Shown here: positions 46,318 through 59,230 of the stretch, one piece after another | Layout of the letters: each line of letters starts with the position of its first letter | How positions within the stretch are numbered: the first letter of the stretch is position 1 | Assembly (NCBI GenBank): GCA_026120185.1 | Contig: JANUWF010001271.1 | Span: 62,001 to 126,000, forward strand | Origin: Voacanga thouarsii | Lineage: Eukaryota > Streptophyta > Magnoliopsida > Gentianales > Apocynaceae | Reading direction: 5' to 3' | DNA length: 64,000 nt | Made by a program: the position numbers and the translations under genes | Notes under the pieces: model-generated | The model's input: only the letters and a program-made list of their open reading frames with translations | Told to the model about the DNA's origin: nothing | The model's database searches: none

Positions 46318-47678
46318 TGTTAGTGTTCTGCCCTAGAGGCAATTAGTTGTACATTGTATATGACACATTTTATTTTAATAAAAGTCATTATTTATCTTAC
46401 AGTTTCTTTTGTTTACTTTTAAGTAATATAACTGTTTGATAAAGTCCCTAGTACAACACTATGTTAAGGAAATCATGATAGAGATCATGATATGAGATTC
46501 CTACTACATTGGATGGTATTAGTACTTAAATAGTCCCTAGTAATAGTATTAATGAGACAGGATATCATTAATGCGTTAAGACTAGCATATGTTAGACTTC
46601 CTGATTTGATCAGGCGGTGGGTCTCATATCCGTGAGCATTGAGATACTCAAAGTTAACACATGGATGCTTGTTAATGGAACAAGTTCATTGGATGACCTA
46701 GCTTTGAGATAATCACATGGATAACTATTTAGTGTCAGTGATATAATTTCAATATAGCAAACGTGTAAGTATCCTTAGACTTGAGATCTCCAAGGTACTT
46801 TATTTGCTGAGCATTGTACTTTGATTCCAATCTCCGGAGCTCGATCGAGGGCTGCCTATGGGATGGATATTGGGTACCCTGTGAGGTAAACGAAAGTAGT
46901 TGAGAGGGTCAATAAAGGATTCACCACTCCTAATAGTAGAGGTAAATATCTCACGACCACTTATAGCAATTACTACTCGAAAGTACTTGGCCAAGGCGAT
47001 TGTGTATTGGAAATAGTTCCAATTTATACACATCTAGAGTAGTGGGTTACTGGTACAAGTACTATTGTATTCAGGTCAGAATTATTTCTGGAGGGAGTTG
47101 GTACTAATTCCGTACTCCAAACCGAATGAGATATTGTATGGTGAAAGGAATTAATTGCACTGAAGTTTGTTATTGAAGGGTTCATGTCAAGCCACTTGAC
47201 TTCCTGGACTCTTGGGTAGTCATGATGTGTTGCTAGATACTGGTCATGATCTGGGAATATGGGTTTATTAATTGAATAATTAATAAACCAATATTGATTA
47301 GAATTAATAGGATTAATTCTAATTAATTATGAATTATTAATCTCAAAGACGTTTGGATTAATTCATGTTCACTACCAATTGACTGAGAAACCTAATTGGT
47401 TACACACAATAGAGGATTATATGCTCAAGATGTTATTTGATAACATAGTGGGGTTAATTGAGAGAAAGAGAAGTTGTTGTGAACAAATTATAATTAGTTA
47501 TAATTTGTGGTCTAAGTTGTAATTGTGTAAACTTGATGTTTCTAATTACAATTAGAGAATTCTAATAGGATTAGAATTCATAGTTTTACCAGGATATTTC
47601 GGTTATATATATATATGATATAATTGAAACCCTAGCTGAGGTTTGGATTAATAAACACACAAAAATAACAGCCACGAA

Positions 47679-47713
<35 letters not shown>

Positions 47714-48046
47714 GTTCTTGAGAAGCCCTAGCCACCATCTTTTTCTACTAGCACAGAAAATTTGGTGGTTGAGTATTCCTGTATGTAGATTACTATTAGA
47801 GATAATCACACACTGTGATTATAGTAGTTAGACGTTCAACTCACGTGGAGGTTGATCACGAGGATTGTTGGATCACGCCTCAACTTGAAGAAGAAATTTT
47901 TTGTTCTTCGGATGATCACCCAAAGGTAAAAGTTGTTACCTTTACTCTCTTTATATCTTGTTTTCCACACATAAACGGGTTCTGGGAGGGTATCTCATTT
48001 TATTTTTCGTTGCACTATATACGATACGAGCCTGAGATACCCAACA
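46318..48046 (+). mobile_element. Copia 5' LTR family A
   Basis: It starts TGTTAGTGTTCTGCCCTAGAGG and ends GAGATACCCAACA, 1729 bases, and is followed by a primer-binding site. It contains a (CT)n tract at 47682-47709 and the U3 blocks shared with families A and B elsewhere in the window ('gatgacctagct', 'gacttgagatctccaaggtact'). ATATG at 46313-46317 is the presumed target site. Confidence 0.9.
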
Positions 48047-48047
48047 G

Positions 48048-48060
48048 TGGTATAAGAGCC
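48048..48060 (+). other. Copia A primer-binding site
   Basis: TGGTATAAGAGCC follows the LTR end by one base. It has one change (C to A) from the tRNA-iMet complement. Confidence 0.85.
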
Positions 48061-49894
48061 TTGCTATGCGTGGTCTACGAACATTGTTTTGGCGTGAAAA
48101 ATTATTTTCATGCATTCTTGTTTGTCTTTGTTCGTTGTGAAAATCGTTTTCACTCGAGTCGAACTCGTTTTGAGCTTTGTGGGTTGGGTCCGTAGCACAA
48201 TATGATTGCGTAAAAGTTATAGCATATTTCGTAAGGTGCTTTCTTTATGTGCTGAAAATTTTCTGCAGAAAAACGTTTTCTTAAACATAGAAGTTGCCCT
48301 CCGTTTCAACTTGTGTCTTTGATTTTCTGTTTTGTTTTGTCTAAACTAACAAATTGGTTGTTGTTTTGAGCTTCAAAATAGAAAATTCTATTGAGAATTG
48401 TTCTCACTAAAATTCTGCAGAAGATTAGGGCACCAGAAATTGTTTCTGGAAAATTTTTCTGAAAATCGCCGCCACTTCCCAACTACAGCTGGCGCTGGCT
48501 CTGGCCTTCAAACCGACGCCTATTCCGTTCTATTTCGCGAACATCCAAAAGTAGTTTTTGGAAGATTTTTTTTTTTTTTATAAAAAAAGTAGACCAGAGC
48601 AGGCACCGGCTCTGGCCTTCCAAACCGGCACCAGTTATGTTCTATTTTGCACGATCCAGCTGTTGAAAAAAAAAAAAATCTGGAATAGAATTTTGAAAAG
48701 GGAAAAATCTCATTTGAGGGACTGTCGTTTTCATTGCTGAAGACGGGACTTAAAAGCATTTTCTCAAAATTAGTTTTGACTCAAACAATTTTATATTTTA
48801 AAATAGTGATTTTGAAAATTTAAAATTAATGTTTTTTTCTAAAATATTGATTTTAAAATTTATTTTATTTTTCCAAAATAGTGATTTTGGAATAATAAAA
48901 TTATATGTTTATTTTGTTTAAGCATAGCCAATGGCATGGTGGATGGTTTTGGACTAAAACCAATTATATCAGTTCATGTATTTTATAGTTTTGGTTTTTA
49001 TGAAATAGGGCCTGCATATCCTGCCTTCTCTAGAATTCTTGTGTAATTGTCTTCTCATCTAAGTCCCCTCGAATGTAACTCAAGGTTTTCTCTCTTTAGG
49101 AAATTATGTAATTAGTTTATATAGGTTAGATAGGAGTAGAATTATTTTTAATTTTGGAGATGGCAACCAAAAAAAGGCAAGAAGGTAAGACCTTCTACTT
49201 GAATCATGCATGAACACATAGGGTTAACTATATTAATTTCTTTTATGGCTTAAAGAAATTAATTTAGGGTAAAGTCCATAACCATACCACGTAATCGCTT
49301 TATTACAATGATTATCAATAATGTGATTTATTGATTTTTATGCATGTCATTCAACGAAATCACTAAAAGGAGCAAATCCCTCGATTAATATTAAACCTAA
49401 TTCCTTCCGTTAATATTGTAAGAATGAGAGTCCTTTTTCGAGACCAGGTTGTTGGGCAAACCTACGCCTACTTGACATCGAGCATGTTCATGTTGTGGAA
49501 TTAAATTCCATTGATGGAGCTTTAACTAAATTCTTTATCCCAGTTGGGCAAACACAAGTATAATGAAATTTAGAGAAAAAGTTGGGGTAACTCAAAAGGC
49601 TTTAAGATTAAAAGCTGTTAATCACCCAATGATCCGGTAGTTATATACGATGTAATTGGTATTAAATTCCTACCAATGAACTCAACGGTGGCTTGTTGGG
49701 CCAACCCAATGTTATTCTTGAGGAATTTGGATACCGGTCCACTAGGAAAGCTTCCAACGGGCTTTCCCAAATTAGTAGTGGGGGCTATTGGTTTGAGTAA
49801 AATAGTGGAGTAAAAATGCACTTAATTAAAGTCCTAAATATTTGCATATCATGTAGCTAATGCTCTTTATCTTTATATCTAGGTCGCTTGCATC
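48061..49894 (+). mobile_element. Copia A leader region
   Basis: A 1.8 kb untranslated leader. It contains a direct duplication of about 60 bases: 48488-48550 and 48597-48655 both carry 'ggctctggccttc(c)aaaccg'. It also contains a poly-T/poly-A stretch at 48567-48587 and AT-rich sequence. The first part is repeated at 57178-57715. The frames at 48398-48759 and 49618-49821 are incidental. Confidence 0.7.
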
Positions 49895-50780
49895 ATGTCA
49901 ACAAATCTAAACTTACGTAGCATCTTGGAAACCAACAAGCTAACCGAATCAAACTATCTCAACTGGTATAGAAATTTGAAAATTGTTCTCAAATCGAAAA
50001 AGTTGCTCTACGTGGTAGATGCTCCTATTCCACCACCACCACCACCCCAAGATGCTCATACTGATGAGCATACTGTCCACAAGAGGGACAAGGAGAATAG
50101 TGATACAACATCATGTATTATATTGGCATCCATGACTCCTGAGTTGCAAAAATAGTACGAGCATATAGATGCTCAATCGATCATTTTACATCTTCAAGAG
50201 TTGTTTGGTGCCCAAGCCAAAACTGAGAGATATGAGATGTCGAAGCAATTGTTTCTTTGCAAAATGGCAGAAAGTTCTTCTGTGGCCACTCATGGGCTGA
50301 AGATGGTGGGCTTAATAGAGAAGCTTGGATCTCTCGGGTTTGCAATGGATCATGACTTAAGTGTTGACTTAATTATATAGTCTTTGCATAATAGTTTCTC
50401 ACAATTTGTGATTAACTATTAGATGAATAAAATTGAGTCCACCATTCCTGAGTTAATTAATCTTCTCAAAACTACGGAGTCCTCCATGAAGAAGGATTCC
50501 AATGTAGTTTTAATTGTAGAATGTTCCTCTTCTAAGAAGAATGTTCAAAAGAAGAAGAAGAATGCTCCCATGATGCCTAAAGGTGATGTGAATAAGAAGA
50601 ACGTAGCTACCAAGGGCCCATGCCATCATTGTGGGAAGATGGGCCACTAGAGACACAACTGCAAAGCCTACTTGGAGACCATTAAGGGCAAGAAGCAGAA
50701 GGGGATGCTTACAAGCACTTCTACTTCTTCTCCAGGAATGTTTATGATTGAGATAAATACTACCTTTAAAAATGAGATAT
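49895..50780 (+). pseudogene. Copia A gag
   Basis: The frame starts ATG at 49895 with MSTNLNLRSILETNKLTESNYLNWYRNL, the usual N-terminus of plant copia gag. After a stop at 50153 it continues in frame with a UBN2-type capsid region (YEHIDAQSI, KMAESSSVATHGLKMV), then KKDSNVVL and a zinc knuckle, CHHCGKMGH followed by a stop where the next residue should be, then RHNCKAYL. Three or four stops break it, mostly TAG in place of CAG or TGG, consistent with deamination. Confidence 0.9.
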
Positions 50781-51660
50781 GGGTATTAGATATCGGATGT
50801 GGATTTCATTTGTGCAATAACTTTGCAGGGGCTAAAGAGCAGTAGAAAGCTAGAGAAATGTGATGTGGACTTACGTACTATAAATGGGACAAAGGTTACT
50901 GCACTTGCTGTGGGGATATACGAGCTGAACCTGCCTTCGGGATTAATTCTAGAACTGCAAAATTGTTATTATGTACCATTTTTAATGAAAAATATTATCT
51001 CAGTTGCATGTTTTGACTTATATGGATTTCATTTAATATTTAAGAACAAATATTATTCTTTTTCATTGAATGATATTCACTATAGTTCAGCAACTTTGGT
51101 TAATGGTTTATATGTTCTAGACTTGGATAATCCAATTCTCAATATAAACAATAAGAAATCTAAAATGGAAAACTCTAACACCTCTTACTTATGGTATTGT
51201 CGTTTGGGCCATGTAAACGAAAATCGTGTTTCTAAGTTACACAAGCTTGGTGATTTAGGGTCATTTGACTATGAATCATATGGCGCATGTGAATATTGTT
51301 TACTAGGTAAAATGACTAAAACTCATTTTCTAGGAAAAGGAGAACGGACCAAGGAGTTATTAGAACTCATGCATTCTGATGTATGTGGCCCAATGTCAAT
51401 ACAAGCAAGAGGAGGTCATAACTATTTCATAACCTTTATCGATGATTTCTCACGAAACAGGCGTGTGTATTTAATGAAATACAAATCTAAGGCATTTGAA
51501 AGGTTCAAAGACTTCAAGAATGAAATAGAGAAACAACTTGGCAAAACTATTAAGACTCTAAGATCTAATGGAGGAGGAGAATACTTGAGCTAAAAGTTTC
51601 TGAGTTATCTTAGGGATAATGGGATATTATCTCAATGGACTCCACCACATACACCATAAT
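50781..51660 (+). pseudogene. Copia A protease remnant, pre-integrase and integrase
   Basis: WVLDIGCGFHLCNN near 50778-50820 is the protease site (DSGC expected, DIGC seen), broken by a frameshift. The 264-codon frame 50799-51593 then holds LWYCRLGHVNENR with the HHCC zinc site (CEYCLLGKMTK), the first integrase Asp in MHSDVCGPM, FIDDFSR, and TLRSNGGGEYLS. In the last block Asn replaces the second catalytic Asp, so integrase is inactive even where the frame is open. A stop follows at 51591. Confidence 0.9.
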
Positions 51661-52187
51661 ATAACGGTGTATCTGAGAAAAGAAATTGAACCCTTCTAGA
51701 CATGGTACGGACCATGATGGTTTTTACAGACCTTCTAAAATTGTTTTGGGGATATGCACTAGAGACTTCTGTTTATATACTGAACAGAGTTCTGACAAAA
51801 ACAGTTGATTCTAACCCATTTGAGATGTTCTTTTGTTAGAAACCAAAGTTATCTCACTTGCAAGGATGGGATTGTCCTGCCATTGTCAAAAGGCTACAGT
51901 CAGACAAACTTGAAAGTAAGTCTAACAAGTGTTTGTTTGTGGGATATCCGAAAGAATCGTTCGGATATTACTTCTATCTACCATTCGAAAACAAATTATT
52001 TGTTTCGAAGTATGCCATCTTCTTGGAGAAGGAGCACATGCTCAAAGGGGACAGTGGGTGTAAGATTGAACTTAGTGAAGTTCATGAAGATCAAACAAAC
52101 AAGGATTAACCGTCTAACCCTACATCTATTGAGAGAATATATGAACTTTCTAATACACAAGAATCTCGTAGATCCAGTAGGATACGT
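51661..52187 (+). pseudogene. Copia A integrase C-terminal part and hinge
   Basis: The broken frame gives YNGVSEKRN (catalytic Glu), TLLDMVRTMM, VYILNRVLTKTV and the conserved CLFVGYPKESFGYYFY block (51931-51978), followed by FVSKYAIFLEKEHML. Stops occur at 51658, 51688 and 51837. Confidence 0.85.
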
Positions 52188-52528
52188 GTGGCACCTAAGA
52201 GATATGGATTTCTCATTAGTGACAACATTGACGTTTTGCTAATAGATGAAAATGAGCCTACTACCTACAGGGATGTACTGAATAGTTTAGAATCTGACAA
52301 ATGGCTTAAGGCCATGAAGTCAGAGATGGATTCCATGTATAACAACCAAGTATGGACTTTGGTTGATCCACCCAAAGGAATTAAACCTATTGGGTGCAAG
52401 TTGGTTTTCAAGAAGAAAACGAACATGGATGGTAACTTAGTTACCTATAAAGCATGACTAGTGGTAAAGGGTTATCGTCAATAACATGGTATTGACTATG
52501 ATGAAACCTTCTCGCCAGTAGTCATGTT
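52188..52528 (+). pseudogene. Copia A reverse transcriptase, N-terminal stump
   Basis: The frame 52188-52457 carries APKRYGFLISDN, TYRDVLNSLESDKWLKAMKSEMDSM, NQVWTLVDPP and IGCKLVFKKK. After a stop it ends with DYDETFSPVVML at 52528. The rest of RT, RNase H and the start of the 3' LTR are deleted. The junction with a family B LTR falls in GAAATCA (52529-52535). Confidence 0.9.
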
Positions 52529-54070
52529 GAAATCATGATAGAGATCACGATGTGAGATTCCTACTACACTATGCAGTGTTTGTACTTAAATAATCCCCAG
52601 TCATAGTATTAATAAGATAGGACATTATTAATATGCTAAGACTGGCACATGTTATATCTCTTGATTGGATCAAGCGGTGGTTCTCATATCCGTGGATATT
52701 AGGATACTCAGGATTAACGTGTGGATGCTCATTTTGAAACAAGTTCATTGGATGACCTAGCTACGAGATAATCACTTGGATAACTATTTAGTGCCAGTGA
52801 TAGAATCTCATTATAGCAAGTGTGCAAGTATCCTTAGACTTGAGATCTCCAAGGTACTTTGTTTATCGAGCGTTGTACTTTGATTCTAATTTTTGGAGTC
52901 TTATCTAGGATCGCCTATGGGATGGATAATGGGTACAACGTAAAGTAAACAAAAGTAGTTGAGATGGTCAATAAAGGATTCGCCACTCCTAATAGTAGGA
53001 GAGTATATCTCAAGGCCACTTGTAGAAATCATTACTCATGAAGTCCTTGGCCAAGGCGACTATGTGATGGAAATGGTTCCAATTGATACACATATCGAGT
53101 AATGGATTTCATGAACAGGTACTAAAATATTTAGGCCAGAATTAATAATATTCTGGAGGGAGTTGGCACTAATTCCATGTTCTAGACCGAATGAGATATT
53201 GTATGTTGAAAGGAGTTTATTGCACTGATAATTTGCTATTGAAAGGTTCATGTCAAGCCACTTGACTTTCTGGACTTTTGGGTGGTTAAGAGTCATTGCT
53301 AGATGTTGCTCTTGATATGCTAAATATGAATTTATTAATTAGAGAATTAATAAATTTAATCCTTTATTTTATTAAGGATTATTAATTCTAATATTGTTAG
53401 AATTAATTCATATTATGCTACCAATAAGACCAGGAAACCTAATGGGTCACACACAATAAAGGTTTGAATGCTCAAATATATTATTTGATAATATTGTGGG
53501 GTTAATTAAGAGAAGGGAATATATTTATTGGTGAATTATAAGTTTGTTATAATTCATGGGACCTAATTGTAATTAAGTAAAGTTCAAGGACCAATTTGTT
53601 AACAATTGGACGTTGAAGGACTAAGTTACAATTTATGGTAATTATAAATCTATAAATATAAGGAAACAGTTTCCTTAGGGTTTGAGACAGACTATTCACG
53701 CAGTAACAGAGAAACCGTTTCTCTGCCTCTCCCTTCATCAAACCCTAACCGTCTCTCTCTTCTCGATCAAAACCCTAGCCTCCCGAATTCTACTAGCATA
53801 GAATTGTAAGATTGTGAGCATTCAATCTTGTGTGGATTATCATTAGAGGGAGTTCTTTCTTGGACTTCAGTGGAGCTGCAGTGAACGGTTTTGGATAATC
53901 TGGATAGCACCTGCATTCTTGTTACTGAAATTTTTGAATTCCGGCTTCACGAGGTAATAAACGCAATCTTCTCCTTTTCCCGTTTCTATTGCAAACCCGT
54001 GATCCATGGCTTGGATTTCTTGTTGTTTTCCGCTGCGCTTAATCTGATTATGCATGATAGAAATCCTACA
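52529..54070 (+). mobile_element. Copia LTR family B, copy 1 (5'-truncated)
   Basis: This aligns with 55330-56869 of copy 2, ending in the same AATCCTACA at 54070. A TATA box (TATAAATA) is at 53651-53658. About the first 150 bases are missing. GTAAA follows at 54071-54075, within sequence that in another family A LTR reads 'aagtaaacacatgg', so copy 1 had inserted into a family A LTR. Confidence 0.85.
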
Positions 54071-55100
54071 GTAAACACATGGAGCTTGTTAATGGAATAA
54101 GTTCATTGGATGACCTAGCTATGAGATAATCACATGGATAACTATTTAGTGCCAGTGATATAATCTCAATGTAGTAAACGTCCAAGTATCCTTAGACTTG
54201 AGATCTCCAAGGTACTTTGTTTGCTGAGAATTGTACATTGCTTTCAATCTCCGGAGCTCGATCGAGGGCAGCTTATGGGATGGATATTGGGTACATTGTG
54301 AGGTAAACGAAAGTAGTTGAGTGGGTCAATAAAGGTTTCAGCACTCCTAATAGTCGGGGCGAATATCTCACGACCACTTGTAGAAATTACTAGTCGAAAG
54401 TCCTTGGCCAAGGCGATTGTGTATTGGAAATAGTTCCAATTGATACACATCTAGAGTAGTGGATTCCTGGTCGAAGTACTATTGTATTTAGGCCAGAATT
54501 ATTTCTGTAGGGAGTTGGCACTAATTCCCTACTCCAAACCGAATGAGATATTATATGGTGAAAAGTGGTAATTGCATTGAAGTTTGTTATTGAAGGGTTC
54601 ATGTCAAGCCACTTGACTTCCTGGACTCTTGGGTGGTCATGATGTGTTGCTAGATACCACTCATTGTTTTTTTAATATGTGTTTATTAATTGATGAATTA
54701 ATAAACCAATCCTGATTAGAATTAATAGGATTAATTCTAATTACTTACGAATTATTAATCTCAAAGACGTTTGGATTAATTCATGTTCGCTACCAATTAT
54801 CTCTGGGAAACCTAATAGGTGACACACAATAGAGGATTATATGCTCAAGATGTTATTTGAAAACATAGTGGGGTTAATTGAGAGAAAGATAAGTTGTTGT
54901 GAACAAATTATAATTAGTTATAATTTGTGGTCCAAGTTGTAATTGCGAGAACTTGATGTTTCCAATTACAATTAGGGAATTCTAATTGGATTAGAATTCT
55001 CAGTTTTAGCAGGATATTTTGGTTATATATATGATATAATCGAAACCCTAGCTGAGGTTTGGATTAATAAACACACAAAAACAATAGCCACAAACATTCT

Positions 55101-55144
<44 letters not shown>

Positions 55145-57177
55145 AATTGTTCTTGAGAAGCCCTAGCCGCCATCTTTTTGTTAGTGTTGTGCCCTAGATG
55201 CAATCACTTGTTCCATGTATATTGCATATTAAATTAATAAGAGGCATTCTTTATCTTGCAGTTTGATTGTTATATCTACCTATGTGTACAAACCGTTAGA
55301 TAAAGTCCCTAGTACAATACAGTGTTAAGGAAATCATGATTGAGATTGTGATGTGAGATTCCTACTACACTATGCAGTATTTGTACTTAAATAATCCCTG
55401 GTCATAGTATTAATAAGATGGGACATTATTAATATGCCAAGACTGACACATGTTATATCTCTTGATTGGATCAAGCGGTGGTTCTCATATCCGTGGGTAT
55501 TGAGATACTCAGGATTAACGTGTGGTTGCTTGTTTTGAAACAAGTTCATTGGATGACCTAGCTATGAGATAATCACTTGGATAACTATTTAGTGCCAGTG
55601 ATAGAATCTCATTATAGCAAGTGTGCAAGTATACTTAGACTTGAGATCTCCAAGGTACTTTGTCTATCGAGCATTGTACTTTGATTCTAATCTTTGGAGT
55701 CTTATCTAGGACCGCCTATGGGATGTATATTGGGTACAACGTAAAGTAAACGAAAGTAGTTGAGAGGGTCAATAAAGGATTCACCACTCCTAATAGTAGG
55801 AGAGTATATCTCAACGCCACTTGTAGAAATCATTACTCATGAAGTCCTTGGCCAAGGCGACTATGTGATGGAAAGGGTTCCAATTGATACACATATCGAG
55901 TAATGGTTTTCTTGAACAAGTACTAAAATATTCGGGCCAGAATTAATAATATTTTGGAGGGAGTTGGCACAAATTCCATGCTCTAGACCGAATGAGATAT
56001 TGTATGTTTAAAGGAGTTTATTGCACTGATAATTTGCTATTGAAAGGTTCATGTCAAGCCACTTGACTTTCCGGACTTTTGGATGGATAAGAGTCATTGC
56101 TAGATGTCGCTCTTGATATGCTAAATATGAATTTATTAATTAGAGAATTAATAAATTTAATCCTTTATTTTATTAAGGATTATTAATTCTAATATTGTTA
56201 GAATTAATTCATATTATGCTACCAATAAGACCAGGAAACCTAATAGGTCACACACAATAAAGGTTTGAATGCTCAAATATATTATTTGATAATATTGTGG
56301 GGTTAATTAAGAGAAGGGAATATATTTATTGGTGAATTATAAGTTTGTTATAATTCATGGGACCTAATTGTAATTAAGTAAAGTTCAAGGACCAATTTGT
56401 TGACAATTGGACGTTAAAGGACTAAGTTGCAATTTATGGTAATTATAAATCTATAAATATAAGGAAACGGTTTCCTTAGGGTTTGAGACAGACTATTCAC
56501 GCAGTAACAGAGAAACCGTTTCTCTGCCTCTCTCTTGATCAAACCCTAGCCGTCTCTCTTCTTGATCAAAACCCTAGCCTCCCGAATTCTACTAGCATAG
56601 AATTGTGAGATTGTGAGCATTCAACCTTCTGTGGATTATCATTAGTGGGAGTTCTTTCTTGGACTTCAGTTGAGCTGCAGTGAATGGTTTTGGATAATCT
56701 GGATCGCGCCTGCGTTCTTGTTTCTGAAATTTTTGAATTCCGTCTTCACGAGGTAATAAACGCAATCTTCTCCTTTTGCCGTTTCTATTGCAAACCCGCG
56801 ATCCATGGCTTGGATTTCTTGTTGTTTTCCGCTGCGCTTAATCTGATTATGCACGATAGAAATCCTACACTTTTTCTACTAGCACAGAAAATTTGGTGCT
56901 TGATTATTCCTCTATGTGGATTACTGTAAGAGATAATCACACACTGTGATTATAGTGGTTAGACGTTCAACTCACGTGGAGGTTGATCACGACGATGGTT
57001 GGATCCCGCCATAACTTGAAGAAGAAATTTTTTGTTCTTCGGACGATCACCCAAAGGTAAAAGCTGTTACCGTTACTCTCTTTATGTCTTGTATTCCACA
57101 CATAGAAGGGTCCTGGGAAGGTATCTCGTTTTATTTTCCGCTGCGTTGTGTACGATACGATCCTGAGATACCCAACA
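54071..57177 (+). mobile_element. Copia LTR family A, copy 2 (interrupted)
   Basis: Parts 54071-55178 and 56870-57177 form the last about 1.4 kb of a family A LTR, ending GAGATACCCAACA at 57177. A family B solo LTR interrupts it in the CATCTTTTTCTACTAG stretch. It has a (CT)n tract at about 55097-55142. Its first about 350 bases were lost together with the start of family B copy 1. Confidence 0.85.
55179..56869 (+). mobile_element. Copia solo LTR family B, copy 2 (complete)
   Basis: It starts TGTTAGTGTTGTGCCCTAG and ends AATCCTACA, 1691 bases, flanked by perfect CTTTT duplications (55174-55178, 56870-56874). A TATA box is at 56452-56459, followed by 'ggtttccttagggtttgagacagac', the likely transcript start region. 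Two small antisense or sense frames (56666-56929) are repeated in copy 1 (53867-54100), but they lie in LTR sequence. Confidence 0.9.
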
Positions 57178-57715
57178 GTGGTATTAGATCCTTGCAATGT
57201 GTGGTCTACGGACATTGTTTTGGCATGAAAAACTATTTTCATACATTCGTGTTTGTCTTTATTCACTGCGAACATTATTTTCACTTGAGTCGAAATCGTT
57301 TCGAGTTTTGTGTGTTTGGTCTGTAGTACAGAATGATTGTGTAAAAGTTATAGCATATTTTGAAAGGTGCTTCTTTATGTGCTGAAATTTTTTTGCAGAA
57401 AATCGTTTTCTTAAACATGGAAGTTGCCCTCCATTTCAACTTGTGCCTTTGATTTCTACTTTGTATTCTCTAAAATAACAAGTTGGTTGTTGTTTTGAGC
57501 TTCAAAACAGAAAATTCTTTTGAGAATTGTTCTCACTAAGATTCTGCAGAAGATTAGGGCACCAGAAATTGTTTCTTGAAAATTTTTCTGAAAATCACCA
57601 CAATTTCCAACAGTAACTGGTTTTCGCTCTGCCCTCCAAACCGGTGCCGATTCTATTCTGTTTCGCAAACGTCGAAAAGTAGTTTTTGGAAGAATTTTTT
57701 TTTTGAAACCAGACC
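57178..57715 (+). mobile_element. Copia A primer-binding site and leader, copy 2
   Basis: GTGGTATTAGATCC (57178-57191) is a decayed primer-binding site. The following 520 bases repeat the leader at 48061-48570, including 'ggacattgttttggc' and 'gattagggcaccagaaattgtttct'. It stops at the poly-T stretch and joins a family A LTR directly, so the whole coding region is deleted. Confidence 0.85.
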
Positions 57716-58926
57716 AGTGCCATAGAGGCAATCAGTTGTACATTGTATACGACACATTTTATTATAATAAAAGATATTATTTATCTTACAGTTTCTTTTG
57801 ATTACTTTTAAGTTCAATAACTGTTCGATAAAGTCCCTAGTACAACACTGTGTTAAGAAAATCATGATAGAGATCATGACAAGAGATTCCTACTCCATTG
57901 TATGGTATTAGTACTTAAATAGTCCTTAGTCATGGTATTAATGAGACAAGACATCATTAATGCGTTAAGACTAACATGTGTTAGACTTCCTGATTTGACT
58001 AGGCGGTAGGTTTCATATCCGTGAGCATTGAGATACTCAAAGTAAACACATGGAGCTTGTTAATGGAATAAGTTCATTGGATGACCTAGCTATGAGATAA
58101 TCACAAGGATAACTATTTAGTGCCAGTGATATAATCTCAATATAGTAAACGTCCAAGTATCCTTAGACTTGAGATCTCCAAGGTACTTGGTTTACAGAGA
58201 ATTGTACATTTATTTCAATCTCCGGAGCTCGATCGAGGGCTGCCTATGGGATTGATATTGGTTACAGTGTGAGGTAAACGAAAGTAGTTGAGTGGGTCAA
58301 CAAAGGATTCATCACTCCTAATAGTCGGGGCGAATATCTCACGACCACTTGTAGAAATTACTAGTCGAAAGTCCTTGGCCAAGGCGATTTTGTATTGATA
58401 ATAGTTCCAATTGATACACAGCAAGAGTAGTGGATTCCTGGTAGAAGTACTTTTGTATTTGGGCCAGAATTATTTCTGTAGGGAGTTGGCACTAATTCCG
58501 TACCCCAAACCGAATGAGATATTATATGGTGAAAAGTGTTAATTGTATCGAAGTTTGTTATTGAAGGGTTCTTGTCAAGCCACTTGACTTCCTGGACTCT
58601 TGGGTGGTCATGATGTGTTGCTAGATACCGCTCATTATCTTGTATTATGGGTTTATTAATTGATGAATTACTAAACCAATCCTGATTTGAATTAATAGGA
58701 TTAATTCTAATTAATTACGGATTATTAATCTCAAAGACGTTTGAATTAATTCATGTTCGCTACCAATTATCTCTGGGAAACCTAATAGGTGACACACAAT
58801 AGAGGATTATATGCTCAAAATATTATTTGAAAACATAGTGGGGTTAATTGAGAGAAAGATAAGTTGTTGTGGACAAATTATAATTAGTTATAATTTGTGG
58901 TCCAAGTTGTAATTGCGAGAACTTGA
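57716..58926 (+). mobile_element. Copia LTR family A, copy 3 (truncated)
   Basis: It begins a few bases inside the LTR (GCCATAGAGGCAATCAG) and follows family A through the 'gaccacttgtagaaattac' and 'ttaattcatgttcgctaccaatt' blocks to GAGAACTTGA at 58926, where Tekay-2 coding sequence abruptly starts. The LTR 3' end is missing. Confidence 0.85.
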
Positions 58927-59230
58927 GTTTGAAGTACATCTTCACGCAAAAGGACTTGAATCTCCGGCAGCGTAGGTGGATGGAGTTCCTGGAATAGTAT
59001 AAGTGCCCCATTAACTATCATCCGGGTAAAGCGAATGTGGTAGCAGACGCTCTAAGTCGGAAGGTGAAAATGGCACACTTGAGATTACAGGAGGTGTTGG
59101 CAGTCCAGGATATCCTGGAGAAAGAGGCGCAAGTGCAAAAGGGGAAGATCTGCGTGAGCAACCTGACCCTGACACCCGATCTGGACTAGGAAATTGTATC
59201 AGGTCAACAGGGTAGCTCAGAATTTCAAAC
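58927..59230 (+). pseudogene. Tekay-2 RNase H, C-terminal end
   Basis: Translation starts mid-domain with [21 protein letters not shown], then a stop (W or Q to TAG), [23 protein letters not shown] and the linker to integrase. The N-terminal half of the element (gag, protease, RT, most of RNase H) is absent. It is clearly a close relative of Tekay-1 but has fewer stops, so it is probably younger. Confidence 0.9.

Noticed and set aside
53867..54100. A duplicated small gene (also at 56666-56929)
   Set aside because: Both copies are the 3' part of family B solo LTRs; the frames are shared because the LTRs are recent copies of each other.
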